NCBI RefSeq assembly: GCF_000620765.1
Contig: NZ_JIAK01000012.1
Location: 22,842-86,841, forward strand
DNA: 64,000 nt
From: Desulfovermiculus halophilus DSM 18834
GTDB lineage: Bacteria; Desulfobacterota; Desulfovibrionia; Desulfovibrionales; Desulfothermaceae
Reading direction: 5' to 3'
Shown piece after piece: positions 8,416 through 17,839 of this stretch (positions are counted from its first letter, which is position 1; each line of letters begins with the position of its first letter). Below the pieces are notes generated by a model, which had not been told where the DNA came from, made no database searches, and saw only the letters and a program-made list of their open reading frames with translations. The translations under genes and the position numbers were made by a program.

Positions 8416-10335
8416 ATGTTCAGGAGTCGGCGACCCAGGAGTGAAGGCAGAGGAGACGGCTCACACCCGGTAACAGGCCTTAGGGGTACAGCCGCGATAT
8501 GTCTGGGCCTTGTTGTGGTCCTTGGAGCCATTGGGTTTGTCCGGGCCGGAAACGCAGAGCGGCAAACCGCCAATCGCCCGGGGCTCATTCAGATCCGTTC
8601 CATGCAGGCTTTTGGTGAACGAGAGCTTCCTCCAGTGCGTTTTGCCCATGATCTGCACACCGATGCCCTGGCCGGCCAGGGGGACGCATGTACAGCATGT
8701 CATCCCCGGGTCAACGGCAGCTTAGTATTCACCTTTTCCCAGGTTCAGGCTGCGGATAAAGAAGATGCCAAGGCCCTGTATCACGACCGGTGCGTGTCCT
8801 GTCATCGGACCCAGAACAAGAAGGGCCGTGACTCAGGCCCCCTGGAGGGCGAATGCCGGAGCTGCCACCGATCCGGCCCCCGGAACGGACCTGAACAGGC
8901 CGAGGCCGGCATGGATCTCGTCCTGCATGCCGATCATATTGCCTCCATATCCAACCAAGACGAAGGCTGTGGCAATTGCCATCATACCTATGACCCTCAG
9001 AGCCAGAAGCTGATCCATACCAAAGGCCGAGAGCTCGGCTGCCGGGCATGCCACGGAGAGGACACCCGCACGGCCCTGTCCTCGCTGTCTCAGGCCCCGG
9101 CCGAATCTTTGTTCACACCCCGGGTTTCTCCGGAGTACCTGGCCGGAGGACAACCTCCCTCCTGGGGCCAGGCCGCACATCTTTCCTGTCTTAATTGTCA
9201 TGTGCAAGCCCGCAACTCCGCCTCTGACCATGATCTTCAGGCACCTGTATCCTGCCGGGGATGCCACAGCAGCACCCAGAAACCGGCCCAGGATACCCAC
9301 ACTTTCCCCCGCCTGGAGCGGGGACAGCCGGATGCAACATTTATTGCCCCTGTTCCGGCCGATGTGAAGGCCGGTGGCAGTGATTTTGGGGAACATAACC
9401 TGATGCAACCGGTGCTTTTTGATCACAAGCTCCATGAGCAATCAGCAGACACCTGCCGGAAATGCCATCACCAATCCAGGCTGGAACCCTGCACCAAGTG
9501 TCACCGTCTGCAGGCCTCGGAAGAAGGAGGGATGATCACCCTGGACCAGGCAATGCACAGCCCTGGCTCAGAGCAAAGCTGTGTGGGCTGTCATCGCCAG
9601 CAGGCCAAAAGCAGGCCAGAATGCGCAGGATGTCATGTCTTTCGCACAGAATCCTGGGGCCAAGACACAGACACCTGCCGAATCTGCCATGATCCCAGGA
9701 GCCCGGACCACCAGGAGCTTTTGGACATGTCCTCCACGGAACGCTCCAGCAGGGCGGACAGCATGCGTACGCTCCGGGATCAAATGCCGCCAGACCCCGA
9801 ACTCAAGCCTCTGCCCCAGGAATTCACCATCCAGCTGGACTCTGAAGCCTTTGGTTCCCTGACCTTCCCGGTCCGCTTGTCCTCCAGGGACATGGCCAAA
9901 CTGCGGGATCGACTGACCAAAGCCTCTGAAAAGGAAACCACCCAGCAGCTGATCCAAAACATGCCTCGGGAAGTAACTATTGATCGGTTGTCCGACCAAT
10001 ATGGTCCAGTGAGCTTACCGCACGCCAGGATAGCGCTCGCCCTCCTGGAAGGAATTGAGCCCGATTCCCTGGCTCAGGCCTTTCACCAGGACCGGTTTAC
10101 CCTGTGTCAGGGATGTCACCACCAGTCTCCGCCCAGTGCAAACCCGCCGTCCTGCGCCAGCTGCCATGCCCGGCCCTTTGGGCCCACTACCCCGGACCGC
10201 CCGGGTCTGAAGGCTGCCTATCACCGCATGTGCATGGACTGCCACGACCGGATGGAGATAGACGAACCGACGAACACCGACTGTTCTGCCTGCCATGCGC
10301 AGAATAAATCCCGCATTATCAGGGACATAAAGTAA
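8416..10335 (+). CDS. hmcA: High-molecular-weight cytochrome c HmcA, 16 heme-binding motifs
   Basis: A 639-residue exported cytochrome. A basic N-terminus and one hydrophobic segment (about residues 24-44) form the signal sequence. I count sixteen CxxCH motifs, the first at residue 92 and the last at residue 623, equal to the number in Desulfovibrio HmcA. In that family HmcA collects electrons from periplasmic cytochrome c3 or hydrogenase and passes them to the membrane partners HmcB-F. A heme-free stretch of about 140 residues lies between motif 12 (residue 421) and motif 13 (residue 564), and may explain why the protein is longer than the Desulfovibrio vulgaris homologue. It is first in the hmcABCDEF operon, with 17 bases to hmcB. 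Confidence 0.93.
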   Translation: MFRSRRPRSEGRGDGSHPVTGLRGTAAICLGLVVVLGAIGFVRAGNAERQTANRPGLIQIRSMQAFGERELPPVRFAHDLHTDALAGQGDACTACHPRVNGSLVFTFSQVQAADKEDAKALYHDRCVSCHRTQNKKGRDSGPLEGECRSCHRSGPRNGPEQAEAGMDLVLHADHIASISNQDEGCGNCHHTYDPQSQKLIHTKGRELGCRACHGEDTRTALSSLSQAPAESLFTPRVSPEYLAGGQPPSWGQAAHLSCLNCHVQARNSASDHDLQAPVSCRGCHSSTQKPAQDTHTFPRLERGQPDATFIAPVPADVKAGGSDFGEHNLMQPVLFDHKLHEQSADTCRKCHHQSRLEPCTKCHRLQASEEGGMITLDQAMHSPGSEQSCVGCHRQQAKSRPECAGCHVFRTESWGQDTDTCRICHDPRSPDHQELLDMSSTERSSRADSMRTLRDQMPPDPELKPLPQEFTIQLDSEAFGSLTFPVRLSSRDMAKLRDRLTKASEKETTQQLIQNMPREVTIDRLSDQYGPVSLPHARIALALLEGIEPDSLAQAFHQDRFTLCQGCHHQSPPSANPPSCASCHARPFGPTTPDRPGLKAAYHRMCMDCHDRMEIDEPTNTDCSACHAQNKSRIIRDIK

Positions 10336-10352
10336 AGGCGAGGAGCTGGAAT

Positions 10353-11399
10353 ATGCACAGACGAACATTCCTGGGCCTGCTCGGTGCAGCCGGAGCGGGA
10401 ACCATGGCCCCCGGCCAGGCCGGGGCGGGAACACACTCTGATTTTCCAGGACCTGCGCGGCAGATGGGTATTGTCTTCGACGCAACCCGGTGCATCGGCT
10501 GCCGGCGATGCGAACAGGCATGCTTTGAAGTCAACGGACTGCCCCAGCCGGAGCAGCCGTTCGACGATCTTTCAGTCCTGAATGCCCAGCGCAGGCCGGA
10601 TGACAAGGCCTATACCGTAGTGAATAAGTACACGCCGCAAGAGGCAGAACAGCCTGTCTACATCAAAACCCAGTGCAACCACTGCCTTGAGCCGGCCTGC
10701 GCCTCTTCCTGCTTTGTCGCCGCCTACACCAAGACCCGGGAAGGGGCTGTAATCTATGATCAGTCCGTCTGTGTCGGCTGCCGCTACTGCATGATCGCCT
10801 GTCCCTTTGAAATCCCGGCCTACACCTATGACCGTCCGGTCAGCCCCAGGATCATGAAATGCACCATGTGCGCCCCGCGAATAGCCCAGGACAAGCTTCC
10901 CGGATGCGTCCAGGCCTGCCCCAAAGAGGCCCTGACCTTCGGTCTCCGGGAAGAGGTCCTGTACCAGGCCAAGGAGCGTATCCGCCGGAATCCGGACCGG
11001 TACATCGATCACATCTACGGGGAACGTGAAATGGGCGGGACAAGCTGGATGTATCTCTCCGGAGTCCCATTCCACCGGCTCGGCCTGCGGGAAGACCTGG
11101 GAACGACCCCGGCCCCGAAGCTGACCTCCGGGGCCTTGGCCGCCGTACCCATGGTCACCGCTTTATGGCCCGTTCTGCTCGGTGGGGTGTATTTCATCAC
11201 CAAGCGCAAAGACCTTCTCGCCTCCAGAGCGAAAAAAGAGGCTGTGGCCTCAGCCCTGGAAAAGGCTCAAGAAGAGCATCGGGCCGAGCTGAAGAAAGTC
11301 AGGGAAAAAGCGGAGAAGGAAAAGCAGGCGGCCATCGACAAAGAGGTCCAAAAGGCCCTGGACCGGGCGGCAGACGAACAGAAGAAGGAGGATTCCTGA
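10353..11399 (+). CDS. hmcB: HmcB, membrane-anchored four-cluster ferredoxin subunit
   Basis: A 348-residue protein beginning [16 protein letters not shown], a twin-arginine-like signal. Four [4Fe-4S] motifs follow: [35 protein letters not shown], and a CxxC...CxxxC pair around residues 170-190. One membrane segment lies near residue 260-282, followed by a charged Ala/Lys/Glu coiled coil of about 65 residues. In the Hmc complex this subunit links the cytochrome to the NrfD-like membrane protein. Its stop codon overlaps the hmcC start (TGATG). Confidence 0.93.
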   Translation: MHRRTFLGLLGAAGAGTMAPGQAGAGTHSDFPGPARQMGIVFDATRCIGCRRCEQACFEVNGLPQPEQPFDDLSVLNAQRRPDDKAYTVVNKYTPQEAEQPVYIKTQCNHCLEPACASSCFVAAYTKTREGAVIYDQSVCVGCRYCMIACPFEIPAYTYDRPVSPRIMKCTMCAPRIAQDKLPGCVQACPKEALTFGLREEVLYQAKERIRRNPDRYIDHIYGEREMGGTSWMYLSGVPFHRLGLREDLGTTPAPKLTSGALAAVPMVTALWPVLLGGVYFITKRKDLLASRAKKEAVASALEKAQEEHRAELKKVREKAEKEKQAAIDKEVQKALDRAADEQKKEDS

Positions 11400-12571
11400 T
11401 GTCTCAAGAGAGCACGGCTGCAGGAAGTCGTCTTCAGCTCACCCCGGGCCGCCTCCTGGTCGGGTGCATCATACTTCTTGGGCTGATTGTCACCTTCCTT
11501 CGTTTCACTCAGGGGCTGGGGGCAGTGACCAACCTGGACCACAACACTCCCTGGGGCCTGTGGATCAGCTTCGATCTTCTCTGCGGTGTGGCCCTGGCCG
11601 CCGGAGGCTTTGTTACCTCCGCCGCAGTGTACATATTCGGCCTGCACAAGTATCACTTCGCGGTCCGCCCGGCCGTGCTCACCGGATTTTTGGGATACGC
11701 CCTGGTGGTCCTGGCCCTGACCTATGACGTGGGCATCCCCTGGCGTCTGCCGTATCCCTTTATCGTCCAGCCCGGACCGAGCTCTTTTCTCTTTGAGGTC
11801 GGCTTGTGCGTGGCCTTGTATCTGACTGTGCTTTTCCTGGAGATCTCTCCGGCAGCCCTGGAGTGGCTGGGAAAACGCCGCCTGCGGAGCATCGTGGTCA
11901 AAATGACCCTGGTCCTGACCATTTTCGGCGTTATTTTATCCACCCTGCACCAATCCTCCCTGGGTGGGCTGTACCTGATTGCTCCGTCCAAGCTGCATCC
12001 CTTGTGGTACTCCGCCTATCTCCCTTTGGGCTTTTTCATCTCCAGCATAGTGGCCGGGCTTTCCATGGTCATCTTCGAAGGCGCCCTGTCCTCCAGATTT
12101 ATGAAGCACAAAATGGACGCGGAGCACATCAGGCACAAAGACGACCTGGCCATTGGGTTTGCCAAGGCCGGAGCCGTGGTCCTGGCCGGCTACTTTTTCA
12201 TTCAGCTCTCCAGCCTGGCCGCAGACAATGACTGGGCCTATCTGAGCACCGGCTACGGGGCCTGGTACCTTCTGGAAATAGGGGGCTTCGTGGCTCTGCC
12301 CTGCCTGCTTTTCGCTCTGGGAGCCAGGGAAAAAAACGTCCGGCTTATACGTTGGACTGCAGTCCTGGCCGTGCTGGGCATTGTGCTCAACCGGTTCAAT
12401 GTGTCCCTGGTGGCCTTTAACTGGCACCTGGCCCCGGACCAGCGATACTTCCCCTCCTGGATGGAGTTTTCCATCTCCATCTTCTTGGTCACCCTCGGCG
12501 TTCTGGCGTATACCTTCGTGGTCACCAGAATGCCTGTCTTGTTCGAACATCCGGAATACGCAGAGGAGTAA
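11399..12571 (+). CDS. hmcC: HmcC, NrfD/PsrC-like integral membrane subunit
   Basis: A 390-residue protein with about ten hydrophobic helices, the NrfD/PsrC-type membrane subunit of the Hmc complex. The motif NLDHNTPWGLWISFDLLCG near residues 45-65 is typical of this family, which in Hmc is thought to exchange electrons with menaquinone or pass charge across the membrane. The ATG at 11399 overlaps the hmcB stop; a much longer upstream frame is only the shadow of hmcB. The hmcD ribosome-binding site overlaps its end. Confidence 0.93.
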   Translation: MSQESTAAGSRLQLTPGRLLVGCIILLGLIVTFLRFTQGLGAVTNLDHNTPWGLWISFDLLCGVALAAGGFVTSAAVYIFGLHKYHFAVRPAVLTGFLGYALVVLALTYDVGIPWRLPYPFIVQPGPSSFLFEVGLCVALYLTVLFLEISPAALEWLGKRRLRSIVVKMTLVLTIFGVILSTLHQSSLGGLYLIAPSKLHPLWYSAYLPLGFFISSIVAGLSMVIFEGALSSRFMKHKMDAEHIRHKDDLAIGFAKAGAVVLAGYFFIQLSSLAADNDWAYLSTGYGAWYLLEIGGFVALPCLLFALGAREKNVRLIRWTAVLAVLGIVLNRFNVSLVAFNWHLAPDQRYFPSWMEFSISIFLVTLGVLAYTFVVTRMPVLFEHPEYAEE

Positions 12572-12575
12572 GGCC

Positions 12576-12707
12576 ATGCAGGATTTTTCCACCCTTCACG
12601 AGTTCATGTCCTTCACCAAGGGCCTGACCTATGTCCTGATGGGAGTGATGCTGGTTGCTCTGGGCGGTGTGTGGGCTTTTCTGACCAGCAGGGATGAAGA
12701 CGAGTAG
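12576..12707 (+). CDS. hmcD: HmcD, small single-helix membrane subunit
   Basis: A 43-residue protein with one central hydrophobic helix (TYVLMGVMLVALGGVWAFL) and a short acidic tail ending DEDE. It lies exactly where hmcD sits in known operons, four bases after hmcC, and has AGGAG nine bases before its ATG. Function is unknown beyond membership in the Hmc complex. Confidence 0.88.
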   Translation: MQDFSTLHEFMSFTKGLTYVLMGVMLVALGGVWAFLTSRDEDE

Positions 12708-12728
12708 GCTCTATGTGAGGAGGAGTGC

Positions 12729-13406
12729 ATGTACGATCTCTTAACCGGACCCGTCTTTGTTCTGGCCTTTGCCTTCTGCATCATCGGCCTGCTGGTCAGG
12801 GCAGCTGTGTACATCAAAGGACTGGACTGGCGCCTGGACCGGGTGGCATATGCCCAGTATCCAAAGCAGGGGGCCAAGGGAGCCCTGCGCTCCATCGGGC
12901 ACTGGATTCTCCCTTTCGGATCCCGGAACTGGCGGGTAAAGCCATTGTTTACCCTGGTCTTTTTCACCTTTCATCTCGGGCTGATCATCACCCCCCTCTT
13001 TCTGCAGGGCCATGCAGTCATTGCCCACCAGCGCCTGGGCCTGGCCTGGCCCGCAATTCCCATGGCCCTAGCCGATGCTTTGACCATAGCCGTGCTCATC
13101 ACCGGCGGCATTATCCTGGTCCGCCGCCTCGTCCTGCCCGAAGTCAGGATTTTGACCACTGGATACGATATTGTCCTTCTCCTGTTGACCCTGGCTCCGT
13201 TCGTCACCGGGTTGCTGGCCGTCCAGAACGCACCCGGGTATGTGTATTGGCTCTATGCCCACATCATCCTGGGCGAGGCCCTGCTCATCGCCATACCCCT
13301 GACCAAGCTGTCCCATATTGTGCTTTTCTTCCTGACCAGGGCCCAAATCGGGATGGACTTCGGCATCAAGCGGGGCGGGATGAAGGGCCGGGGAATCAGT
13401 TGGTAG
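12729..13406 (+). CDS. hmcE: HmcE, NarI-like integral membrane subunit
   Basis: A 225-residue membrane protein with five hydrophobic segments, resembling the cytochrome b gamma subunit of respiratory nitrate reductase. Histidines within helices (for example FTFHLGLIITPLFLQGH, and YAHIILGEALL) could ligate heme b, as proposed for HmcE/NarI-like subunits. GAGGAGG precedes the ATG. The stop codon abuts the first possible hmcF start. Confidence 0.9.
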   Translation: MYDLLTGPVFVLAFAFCIIGLLVRAAVYIKGLDWRLDRVAYAQYPKQGAKGALRSIGHWILPFGSRNWRVKPLFTLVFFTFHLGLIITPLFLQGHAVIAHQRLGLAWPAIPMALADALTIAVLITGGIILVRRLVLPEVRILTTGYDIVLLLLTLAPFVTGLLAVQNAPGYVYWLYAHIILGEALLIAIPLTKLSHIVLFFLTRAQIGMDFGIKRGGMKGRGISW

Positions 13407-13457
13407 ATGATGAAATCCAAAGCATTTGATCCAAAACCTCACAGCGGAGTCACCCAT

Positions 13458-14843
13458 ATGTCCGAACTGCAGCTTTGCTCTCCGCAACCTGTTCAATCCA
13501 AGGAAGACCTGGACGCCCTTCTGGCCGATACAGGAGGAAGACAGTACTACGAAGAGATGAAGCACCTGCCAGTGGATACCGCCAAACTCAAGGCAGCCTT
13601 GGACAAGACCTGCAAGTCACGCATCCGGACCTGGCTCGATCTCTGCGCCCATTGCGGACTCTGCGCGGACAGCTGCTTCTTTTATCTGACCAATAACCGG
13701 GATCCGAAGCAGGTCCCGGCCTATAAGATCCAGTCCACCCTGGGCGAGATTGTCAGGCGCAAAGGCAAGGTGGACACCGATTTCATGATCCGGGCCATGG
13801 ACTACGCCTGGTCCCGCTGCACCTGCTGCAACCGCTGCGGGATGTACTGCCCCTACGGCATCGACATGGGGGTTATGTTCAGCTATCTGCGCGGCCTGCT
13901 TTTCAGTCAGGGATTCGTGCCCTGGGAGATGAAGATCGGCTCGGGCATGCACCGGGTGTACCGGGCCCAGATGGCGGTGACCTCTGAGGACTGGGTGGAG
14001 ACCTGCTCCTGGATGTGCGAGGAGTACGAAGACGACTGGCCCTCTCTGCAGATCCCGGTGGACAAGGAAGACGCGGACATCCTGTATCTGGTCAACGCCC
14101 GGGAGCCCATGCACTATCCGGACGACATCGCCGAGGCGGCCATTTTGTTCCACATCGCCGGCGAGAACTGGACCGTCTCCAGCACCGGGTGGGACATGAC
14201 CAGCCTGTCCATGTTCGCCGGAGACTGGGAGGCCTGCACCATGCAAGTGAATACGGTGTATGAAGCCATGGAACGGCTGCGGCCCAAAAGAATGGTCGGC
14301 ACCGAGTGCGGACACGCCTTCCGGGCTACGGTGACCGAGGGGCCGTATTGGGCCGGCCGCCGGGACGGGCAGCCTCCGGTGCCTTCCCTGCACTATGTGG
14401 AATGGGTGGCCGAGGCCCTGCGAAGCGGCAAGCTGAAGATCGATCCGGCCAAAAAGATCAAAGAGCCGATAACCCTTCAGGATTCTTGCAACTACATCCG
14501 CAACCACGGACTGACTCAGGCCACTCGGGAGATCATGAGCTATCTGGCCGACGATTTCCGGGAGATGACCCCGAACAAGGAGCATAACTTCTGCTGTGGG
14601 GGCGGCGGGGGTTTAAACGGCATCGGGCGCTACCGGGAACAGCGCAACGTGGGCCTGCGCTGCAAGCTGGATCAAATCAAAAAGACCGGAGCCACCCAGG
14701 TGGTGGCTCCCTGTCACAACTGCTGGGACGCCATCCGGGACATGGAAGAGGAATACAAGGCCGGCATCAGCTGGTCGTTCTTAAAGCCCCTGCTCTTGAA
14801 AATGGTCGAAATCCCGGAACACCTGCAGCCAAAAGAGGAATAA
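13458..14843 (+). CDS. hmcF: HmcF, cytoplasmic iron-sulfur subunit (HdrD-like)
   Basis: A soluble 461-residue protein. Two ferredoxin-type motifs come first ([11 protein letters not shown], then [14 protein letters not shown]), followed by two CCG-type domains; the second shows NFCCGGGGG and PCHNCWD. The layout matches HdrD/GlpC-type subunits that bind a special [4Fe-4S] site and reduce disulfides or pass electrons to cytoplasmic partners. I prefer the ATG at 13458, which has GGAG eight bases upstream. An in-frame ATG at 13407, right after the hmcE stop, would add 17 unconserved-looking residues. This is the last gene of the operon; no rrf-type regulators follow. Confidence 0.92.
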   Translation: MSELQLCSPQPVQSKEDLDALLADTGGRQYYEEMKHLPVDTAKLKAALDKTCKSRIRTWLDLCAHCGLCADSCFFYLTNNRDPKQVPAYKIQSTLGEIVRRKGKVDTDFMIRAMDYAWSRCTCCNRCGMYCPYGIDMGVMFSYLRGLLFSQGFVPWEMKIGSGMHRVYRAQMAVTSEDWVETCSWMCEEYEDDWPSLQIPVDKEDADILYLVNAREPMHYPDDIAEAAILFHIAGENWTVSSTGWDMTSLSMFAGDWEACTMQVNTVYEAMERLRPKRMVGTECGHAFRATVTEGPYWAGRRDGQPPVPSLHYVEWVAEALRSGKLKIDPAKKIKEPITLQDSCNYIRNHGLTQATREIMSYLADDFREMTPNKEHNFCCGGGGGLNGIGRYREQRNVGLRCKLDQIKKTGATQVVAPCHNCWDAIRDMEEEYKAGISWSFLKPLLLKMVEIPEHLQPKEE

Positions 14844-14876
14844 GGGCTTCCTCTGCGTATTCCTAGAAATAACTGT

Positions 14877-15347
14877 TTAGGAACGCAAAGTAGCGGTCAG
14901 GCGCAAGGGATTGAGCAGCAGATCCAGGGCCGGGATAATGCCCGGCAGGGCGATGTCTGCTGAAAGCAGGCTCTCTCTGGATGTTCCCTCCTCCAGCATG
15001 ATCGCCAGCCCCAGGGCCGCAGCCTCCAGCATCATCCGGTCGTTGCGGCCGTTGCCCACGCATACGCATCTGTCCGCTCCCAGGTCTTGGACAAAGGCCA
15101 GCTTCTGGCCGACCTGATCCTCTTGGCCCAAAATCTTCACTGAACAGGCCCAGTCCTCGAGCTTGGCCTGGACCTTGCCGAAGGTGTCCGCGGTGATCAC
15201 ATGCACCTGGACCTGCTCGGCCAGCTTCTCCACCCGCCGCCGGATGCCCTGGACCGGCTCGCCGTCCACAGCCATGGTCCCGTTGTAGTCCATGACCACG
15301 TGCTCCAGGTTCAGCTCCCCAAAATCCGGGATGTCGATCCGCAGCAT
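14877..15347 (-). CDS. HAD-like hydrolase, soluble P-type ATPase-like
   Basis: A 156-residue protein with the HAD fold. Motif I is VVMDYNGTMAVDG; the second Asp of the usual DxDGT is Asn, as is common in the small 'soluble ATPase P' group. A late motif GNGRNDRMMLEAA matches the metal-binding GDGxND motif. It probably acts as a phosphatase, but the substrate is unknown. The ATG at 15347 has AGGAG seven bases upstream. The frame stays open for another 99 codons, but that DNA is MITE copy C and should not be counted as protein. It converges on hmcF with a 33-base gap. Confidence 0.8.
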   Translation of the reverse strand: MLRIDIPDFGELNLEHVVMDYNGTMAVDGEPVQGIRRRVEKLAEQVQVHVITADTFGKVQAKLEDWACSVKILGQEDQVGQKLAFVQDLGADRCVCVGNGRNDRMMLEAAALGLAIMLEEGTSRESLLSADIALPGIIPALDLLLNPLRLTATLRS

Positions 15348-15367
15348 ACTGTTCTCCTCTATTTTCC

Positions 15368-15649
15368 GGCTCTTCGACACAGAAAGTGGAATTGCATCTA
15401 TAAGAGTTTGCCGTCTCTTCTGTGTGCCGTAAGCGGCAGGCCCGCACATTTTCTTGGTCCCGCCAAAAGGGGGAAACCAGGCACTCACATGCATGATATG
15501 CTCAGTCCATCTGAAAACAATGTCCATCATGTGAGTGCCTGGAGGGGGCAGGGATCCCCCTTTGGCGGGGCTTAGAAAATACCGGGCCGAAAGCGGGCAC
15601 ACAGAAGAGATGGCAAACGCCAAAAGTCCACAGGCTACGTCCAAGAACC
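15368..15649 (+). repeat. MITE-like repeat, long copy C (282 bp palindrome)
   Basis: The left end is GGCTCTTCGACACAGAAAG and the right end is GTCCAAGAACC. Both halves carry TTTGCC(A/G)TCTCTTCTGTGTGCC in opposite orientation, then a CCCGCCAAA(A)GGGGG block, then CCAGGCACTCAC. They meet at a core of about 40 bases that differs from the core of copies D and E. The whole unit could fold into one long imperfect hairpin. Confidence 0.85.
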
Positions 15650-15947
15650 TGTTTTCCCCTGTTCATTATCCCTCAAGGCTAGAAGCCCGGCCGAGCCTCC
15701 TGACCCGATCATCCAGTCCTTGTCTAGTATCAACAAACTGCCGGCCAGTGCAAGCACAAGCGGTCATAAAGCCTTTTCCTGATTCCCAGCCGTGAAGCTG
15801 CGTTCCAAGCTGTCCCCATCCATTACCTTTCCTGATCTCTTAGCGACCAGTTGATTACAAAAACCAATTGGAATGGCAGGCAATTCATATGGTACGTGTG
15901 CTCGGTGAGTAAAAAAATGGGCCCGAAATGCAGATATGGAGGAGAGA
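15650..15947. other. Intergenic stretch upstream of double-cubane gene 1
   Basis: No gene or named repeat is seen. It is AT-richer than its surroundings and should contain the promoter for the gene at 15948, but I could not pick a convincing one. The ribosome-binding site GGAGGAG lies at 15938-15944. Confidence 0.5.
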
Positions 15948-17225
15948 ATGAATACAGACTTCCGCCGGATGTGGGCCGAGCTGGGCATGGATCTTGATGC
16001 CCACGATGCCCTTCTGGAGGCCCTGAACCAGGGCTACCGGGATATCTATCTCAGCCAGAAGAACCGTCCCCACGGTATGCGCTATTTTGACTTTGTCCTG
16101 GGCCAGGTGCACGGGCAGCGCATCCAGGAACTGCGGGAAGAACACCAGGCCGGGCGCAAGATAATCGGCTCCTACTGCGTGTTTGTCCCGGAAGAGATCG
16201 TCCTGGCTGGAAACGCCACCCTGGTCGGCCTGTGTTCCGGAGCTGATTTCGCCATGGAGGAAGTGGAAAAGGTCCTGCCCCGGAATACCTGCGCCCTGAT
16301 CAAATCCTCCTTCGGCTTCAAGCTGGGCAAGGTCTGCCCCTTTCTGGAGGTATCGGACATGGTCGTGGGTGAGAACACCTGCGACGGGAAAAAGAAGTCC
16401 TACGAGACGCTGCGGGATCTAGTGGACAACATGTACGTTATGGATATGCCCCAGATGAAGACCGAAGAGGGCCGGGACCTTTTGCGCAGCGAGTACAAGC
16501 GTTTTCTGCAGGCGGTGGAGGAGCTGACCGGGACGAGCATAGATGTGACCGGCTTAAGGCAGGGAATCCAGACCGTGAATGCCAAACGCCAAGCCATGGC
16601 CAGGCTGCAGCGCCTGCGCTGGGCTGACCCTGCTCCCATCTCCGGCCTGGACGGGCTCCTGGCCAGCCAGGTCTTTTTCTACGACAACCCGGAGCGGTTC
16701 ACCAAGTCGGTGAACACCTTGTGCGATGAACTGGAAGCACGGGTGGAAAACAAGGAAGGCGTCATGCCCCAGGGCACTCCCAGAATCCTGATGTCCGGGT
16801 GCCCAATGGCCGTGCCCAACTGGAAGATGCCCTATCTGGTGGAATCCGCCGGCGGAGTGATTGTGGGGGAAGAATCCTGCGTGGGCGAGCGGGGCAACCG
16901 CAACCTGGTGGATGATTCCGGAGAAACCCTGGATGAACTGATCGAGGCCATTGTGGATCGCTACTTCCAGATCGAATGCGCCATCTTTACCCCCAATCCG
17001 GACCGCCTGGAACGGATCAAGAAGATGTACGCCGATTCCAAAGCCGACGGGGTCATCCACTACAGCATCCAGTTCTGCCAGCCCTACATTATGGAATCCA
17101 TCCCGGTGGAGAAGGCCCTGGAGGCAGAGGACATCCCCTGCCTGCGGGTGGAAACCGATTACAGCATGGAGGACGCCGGGCAGCTTTCAACCAGGATCGA
17201 GGCCTTTCTGGAGGTGCTCAAGTAG
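15948..17225 (+). CDS. Double-cubane / 2-hydroxyacyl-CoA dehydratase-like iron-sulfur protein 1
   Basis: A 425-residue protein of the HgdB/YjiM family. Diagnostic pieces are CALIKSSFGFKLGKVCPF, VVGENTCDGKKKSYE, SGCPMAVPNWK and GEESCVGER, whose cysteines in characterised double-cubane proteins hold an [8Fe-9S] cluster. Such proteins reduce small stable molecules after ATP-driven electron transfer from an activase. The activase gene lies 614 bases downstream, separated by an inverted DUF4160-DUF2442 pair. I take the ATG at 15948 because GGAGGAG is just before it; an ATG four codons earlier overlaps that site. A second family member lies at 32551. The natural substrate is unknown. Confidence 0.87.
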   Translation: MNTDFRRMWAELGMDLDAHDALLEALNQGYRDIYLSQKNRPHGMRYFDFVLGQVHGQRIQELREEHQAGRKIIGSYCVFVPEEIVLAGNATLVGLCSGADFAMEEVEKVLPRNTCALIKSSFGFKLGKVCPFLEVSDMVVGENTCDGKKKSYETLRDLVDNMYVMDMPQMKTEEGRDLLRSEYKRFLQAVEELTGTSIDVTGLRQGIQTVNAKRQAMARLQRLRWADPAPISGLDGLLASQVFFYDNPERFTKSVNTLCDELEARVENKEGVMPQGTPRILMSGCPMAVPNWKMPYLVESAGGVIVGEESCVGERGNRNLVDDSGETLDELIEAIVDRYFQIECAIFTPNPDRLERIKKMYADSKADGVIHYSIQFCQPYIMESIPVEKALEAEDIPCLRVETDYSMEDAGQLSTRIEAFLEVLK

Positions 17226-17280
17226 CTGCCAGGTGAGAGCCCCCCCTGGCGTACTGATTGTCAGGTATTAACGGGCTTTC

Positions 17281-17529
17281 TCAGGCTACTTCACCGTGAC
17301 GATGTGTGAGGTCACCTTGCCCAAGCAAAAGACCTTTGATGGAAATATCTTCGTCCAAAGCATCCCAATGAATTCCTTTTGGGGTAAGCTCAAAGTCTTC
17401 AAGTTGGTCTGGAGAAGCATTGAGCAAGCGAGGGAACCAAGCCAACGGAACGCCTAAAGTCCGACCATCGTTGAGCTCAACCCAAAAACGATCTTGATCA
17501 ATTGTGACTGATCTAGGAGAAATATTCAT
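17281..17529 (-). CDS. DUF2442 protein, putative antitoxin partner
   Basis: An 82-residue protein with the DUF2442 pattern: FWVELNDGRTLGVPLAWFPRL, a PDQLEDFELTPKGIHWDALDEDI segment split across its middle, and a GLL ending. It overlaps the 3' end of the DUF4160 gene by 17 bases and reads in the same direction. DUF4160-DUF2442 pairs are widespread and are often listed as putative toxin-antitoxin modules, without firm biochemical proof that I know of. The pair sits in reverse orientation between two genes that should form one unit. Confidence 0.78.
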   Translation of the reverse strand: MNISPRSVTIDQDRFWVELNDGRTLGVPLAWFPRLLNASPDQLEDFELTPKGIHWDALDEDISIKGLLLGQGDLTHRHGEVA

Positions 17530-17755
17530 TCCACGCTTCCAGTAATTGTTCGCGGTTTTTAATGATCAAATGAGCAATTCTGCGCAGAGCTGGGGCATTA
17601 AAGCCATCATTGTTCGCTAACTGTACCTGTGGCGACAACCAATACTTTGCTTCAGCATCCGCTTGTCTGACATGAATATGTGCAGGTTCCGGAGGCAGCC
17701 CTTCGTTGGAGTAAAAAAAGAATTTTAAACCTTCAAAGCGAAGCACGACAGGCAT
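17513..17755 (-). CDS. DUF4160 protein, putative toxin partner
   Basis: An 80-residue protein: MPVVLRFEGLKFFFYSNEG, then PPEPAHIHVRQADAEAKYWL, the core signature of DUF4160. It is the first gene of a two-gene minus-strand unit and overlaps the DUF2442 gene. Function is unproven; a toxin role is inferred only from the conserved pairing. Confidence 0.8.
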   Translation of the reverse strand: MPVVLRFEGLKFFFYSNEGLPPEPAHIHVRQADAEAKYWLSPQVQLANNDGFNAPALRRIAHLIIKNREQLLEAWNEYFS

Positions 17756-17839
17756 GTATATCTCCAGAAACCAGCATCCATACTGTTTATAGATCTAAAT
17801 TATTCTCAAATCCTCGTCAATACACACTGGATATCACCT

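Noticed and set aside
15348..15644. N-terminal extension of the HAD protein
   Set aside because: This part is MITE copy C; the ribosome-binding site and similarity support a start at 15347.
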